9,801 bases of DNA from an uncultured Chryseolinea sp. (GTDB taxonomy: Bacteria > Bacteroidota > Bacteroidia > Cytophagales > Cyclobacteriaceae), in assembly GCA_946478915.1 (NCBI GenBank), contig CAMLER010000148.1, positions 1 to 9,801 of the forward strand, read 5' to 3'. Below the pieces are notes generated by a model. The model saw only the letters and a program-made list of their open reading frames with translations, had not been told where the DNA came from and searched no databases. This document shows positions 8,732 to 9,801 of the stretch, piece after piece. A program made the translations under genes and the position numbers. How positions within the stretch are numbered: the first letter of the stretch is position 1; every line of letters starts with the position of its first letter.

Positions 8732-8788
8732 GTGTCCTGTATTGTCATGTGTGATAAACACATGACCCGGGCCGTGACCACAGGACAC
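8732..8788. repeat. Nested perfect inverted repeats upstream of the permease gene
   Basis: The outer arms GTGTCCTGT (8732-8740) and ACAGGACAC (8780-8788) are perfect over 9 bp. They enclose the inner arms GTCATGTG (8744-8751) and CACATGAC (8759-8766), perfect over 8 bp with a 7-base loop, followed by the GC-rich CCGGGCCGTGACC (8767-8779). The structure ends 37 bases before the permease ATG. It could be one or two regulator operators, or the stem of a structured RNA in either direction. No known riboswitch consensus was recognised. Confidence 0.6.
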
Positions 8789-8825
8789 CCCCCGATGTGT
8801 TGCAACCTTATTTTACAAATTCCCT

Positions 8826-9801
8826 ATGGCAAAAACTTTAAAACAGCAGCTGGCTGAGGTCAATGAATATGAGCGACAGCCTGTTCCTGCACATGCACTT
8901 AAGTCGTCGCGCAGTTTTTTAGGTATGTATGCAGGTGAGCATACTGCTGGTACTGAGTACGTTATCGGCCCATTGTTTGTAGCCCACGGTGTTGGAGCAG
9001 GTGAATTAATCGGCGGTCTGATCATTGGAAATATCTTGGCCGTTCTTAGCTGGGCCTTGCTTTGCGCACCCATTGCCGTCAAGGTGCGACTGACGTTATA
9101 TTATCAGTTAGAAAAAATCTGCGGGCTGAATCTTACCAGAATTTATAATCTGGTAAACGGACTGATGTTCTGTTTCCTGGCGGGATCGATGATCGCCGTC
9201 TCGGCTACCGCTGTTGGTATTCCCTTTAATATTCCCATGCCTAAGCTAACAGATCTTTATCCGACGAGCATTGGTTGGGTTATAACGGTCTTTATGGTAG
9301 GGACGGTCATTACTTTAGTTGCTATCCTTGGTTACGAAAGGATCGCACGCTTTGCCAATATTGCTGCTCCCTGGATGATCGCCGTTTTTCTAGCGTCGGC
9401 AATAGCGGTTTTACCCGAGCTTGGTGTTACATCGGTGTCAGACTTCTGGCGTGTGGCAAACGAGGTTATCTGGACTGGCATACCGCTTGAAGGTCAGGAT
9501 AAATTCACTTTCTGGCACGTCATGTTCTTTGCGTGGTTTTGTAACATGGCCATGCACATAGGGATGGCCGATATGTCTATTCTGCGGTATGCTAAGAAAT
9601 GGACGTACGGATTTACTTCGGCAGCGGGAATGTTTGTAGGACATTTCCTTGCCTGGATGGCGTCCGGAATATTATACGCCGTTTATCTACAACAAAACTC
9701 CGGCGAGTTTGCGCCCGGCCCTATCTCATTTTATGCAGCTGGTGTTGCTGGAGCAGCTTGTGTGGTTATCGCGGGGTGGACTACGGCCAACCCAACGATC
9801 T
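8826..9801 (+). CDS. NCS1-family (purine/cytosine permease-type) transporter, 3'-truncated by the window edge
   Basis: From ATG 8826 the frame stays open to the window end (325 complete codons, no stop), so the gene continues beyond 9801. After a charged N-terminal stretch (1-30), hydrophobic membrane segments are visible at about 45-55, 61-83, 107-133, 149-169, 179-197, 228-248, 263-287 and 300-317. Two landmarks fit the nucleobase-cation-symport-1 fold of CodB and Mhp1: MADMSILRYAKK (248-258), comparable to the TADFVRFGR loop of CodB, and AGWTTANPTI (316-325), comparable to NIWTTNDNALY. Such proteins are inner-membrane cation symporters for purines, cytosine, allantoin, hydantoins or thiamine precursors. 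The gene is divergent from a sugar kinase and close to a GntR sugar-type regulator, so its cargo here is uncertain. No Shine-Dalgarno sequence is seen before the ATG, and the in-frame upstream codons offer no better start. Confidence 0.88.
   Translation, partial: MAKTLKQQLAEVNEYERQPVPAHALKSSRSFLGMYAGEHTAGTEYVIGPLFVAHGVGAGELIGGLIIGNILAVLSWALLCAPIAVKVRLTLYYQLEKICGLNLTRIYNLVNGLMFCFLAGSMIAVSATAVGIPFNIPMPKLTDLYPTSIGWVITVFMVGTVITLVAILGYERIARFANIAAPWMIAVFLASAIAVLPELGVTSVSDFWRVANEVIWTGIPLEGQDKFTFWHVMFFAWFCNMAMHIGMADMSILRYAKKWTYGFTSAAGMFVGHFLAWMASGILYAVYLQQNSGEFAPGPISFYAAGVAGAACVVIAGWTTANPTI

Larger units (their letters stand above)
8582..8825. promoter_or_regulatory. Divergent control region between kinase and permease genes
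   Basis: This 244-bp gap must hold the promoters of both genes. It contains a two-part hairpin at 8639-8694, an A/T-rich spacer (8695-8731), a nested palindrome at 8732-8788 and an 8-bp palindrome GTTGCAAC at 8799-8806. No perfect TAnnTTTG box was found; TATCTGTG at 8720-8727 is one mismatch away on the plus strand. No coding frame of note is present. The symmetry density makes it a candidate operator region or structured leader. Confidence 0.5.

Noticed and set aside
8732..8788. tRNA gene or known riboswitch (TPP, purine, guanidine types)
   Set aside because: The folded arms do not give a cloverleaf with conserved T-loop or D-loop bases, and no consensus core of the riboswitches I know could be matched.
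8578..9082. Minus-strand frames across the control region and the permease start
   Set aside because: The plus-strand NCS1 reading frame is uninterrupted and recognisable; the minus frames are low-complexity shadows.

Overview
The window looks like chromosomal DNA of a Bacteroidota member, probably of the Cytophagales type. This is inferred from moderate GC content, mostly weak or absent Shine-Dalgarno sequences, AT-rich leaders, a perfect Bacteroidota-style -7 box (TATCTTTG) in front of one gene, and protein variants typical of the phylum: a YbiT-like ABC-F protein, a GntR regulator fused to a sugar-binding-protein-like sensor, and a secreted lipocalin-like protein. No rRNA, tRNA, CRISPR array, transposase, phage gene or integrase is visible.

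Left part (1-2057): the 3' part of a TPR-repeat protein is followed after 3 bases by a CoA-pyrophosphatase-type Nudix hydrolase, so the two form an operon. A non-haem ferritin converges on them. Between them lies a 91-bp imperfect palindrome that looks like a dispersed REP-type element and may also end transcription from both sides.

Middle part (2058-5891): a periplasmic GDSL/SGNH esterase (TesA type) lies head to head with a YbbA/LolD-type ABC ATPase. This is the tesA-ybbA arrangement of enterobacteria, but the expected FtsX-like permease partner does not follow. A clear terminator closes the ATPase gene. Next comes a small secreted lipocalin-like protein whose stop codon directly abuts the stop codon of a convergent ABC-F ATPase of the YbiT subgroup. 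The second ATP site of that ABC-F protein has lost its P-loop.

Right part (5892-9801): an apparent sugar-utilisation locus. An FGGY carbohydrate kinase and, 103 bp downstream on the same (minus) strand, a GntR-type regulator with a periplasmic-binding-protein-like sensor face away from an NCS1 (purine/cytosine permease family) transporter that runs off the right edge. The 244-bp divergent control region is full of dyad symmetry: a two-part hairpin followed by a T-rich tract in the kinase direction, and a nested perfect palindrome (9-bp outer and 8-bp inner arms). This region is the best candidate for undescribed regulation, either operators for the GntR protein or a structured leader RNA. The substrate of the kinase and permease cannot be read from the sequence. 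An L-fuculose or L-rhamnulose type ketose is possible by family resemblance, while the NCS1 permease would more usually point to nucleobases or nucleosides.
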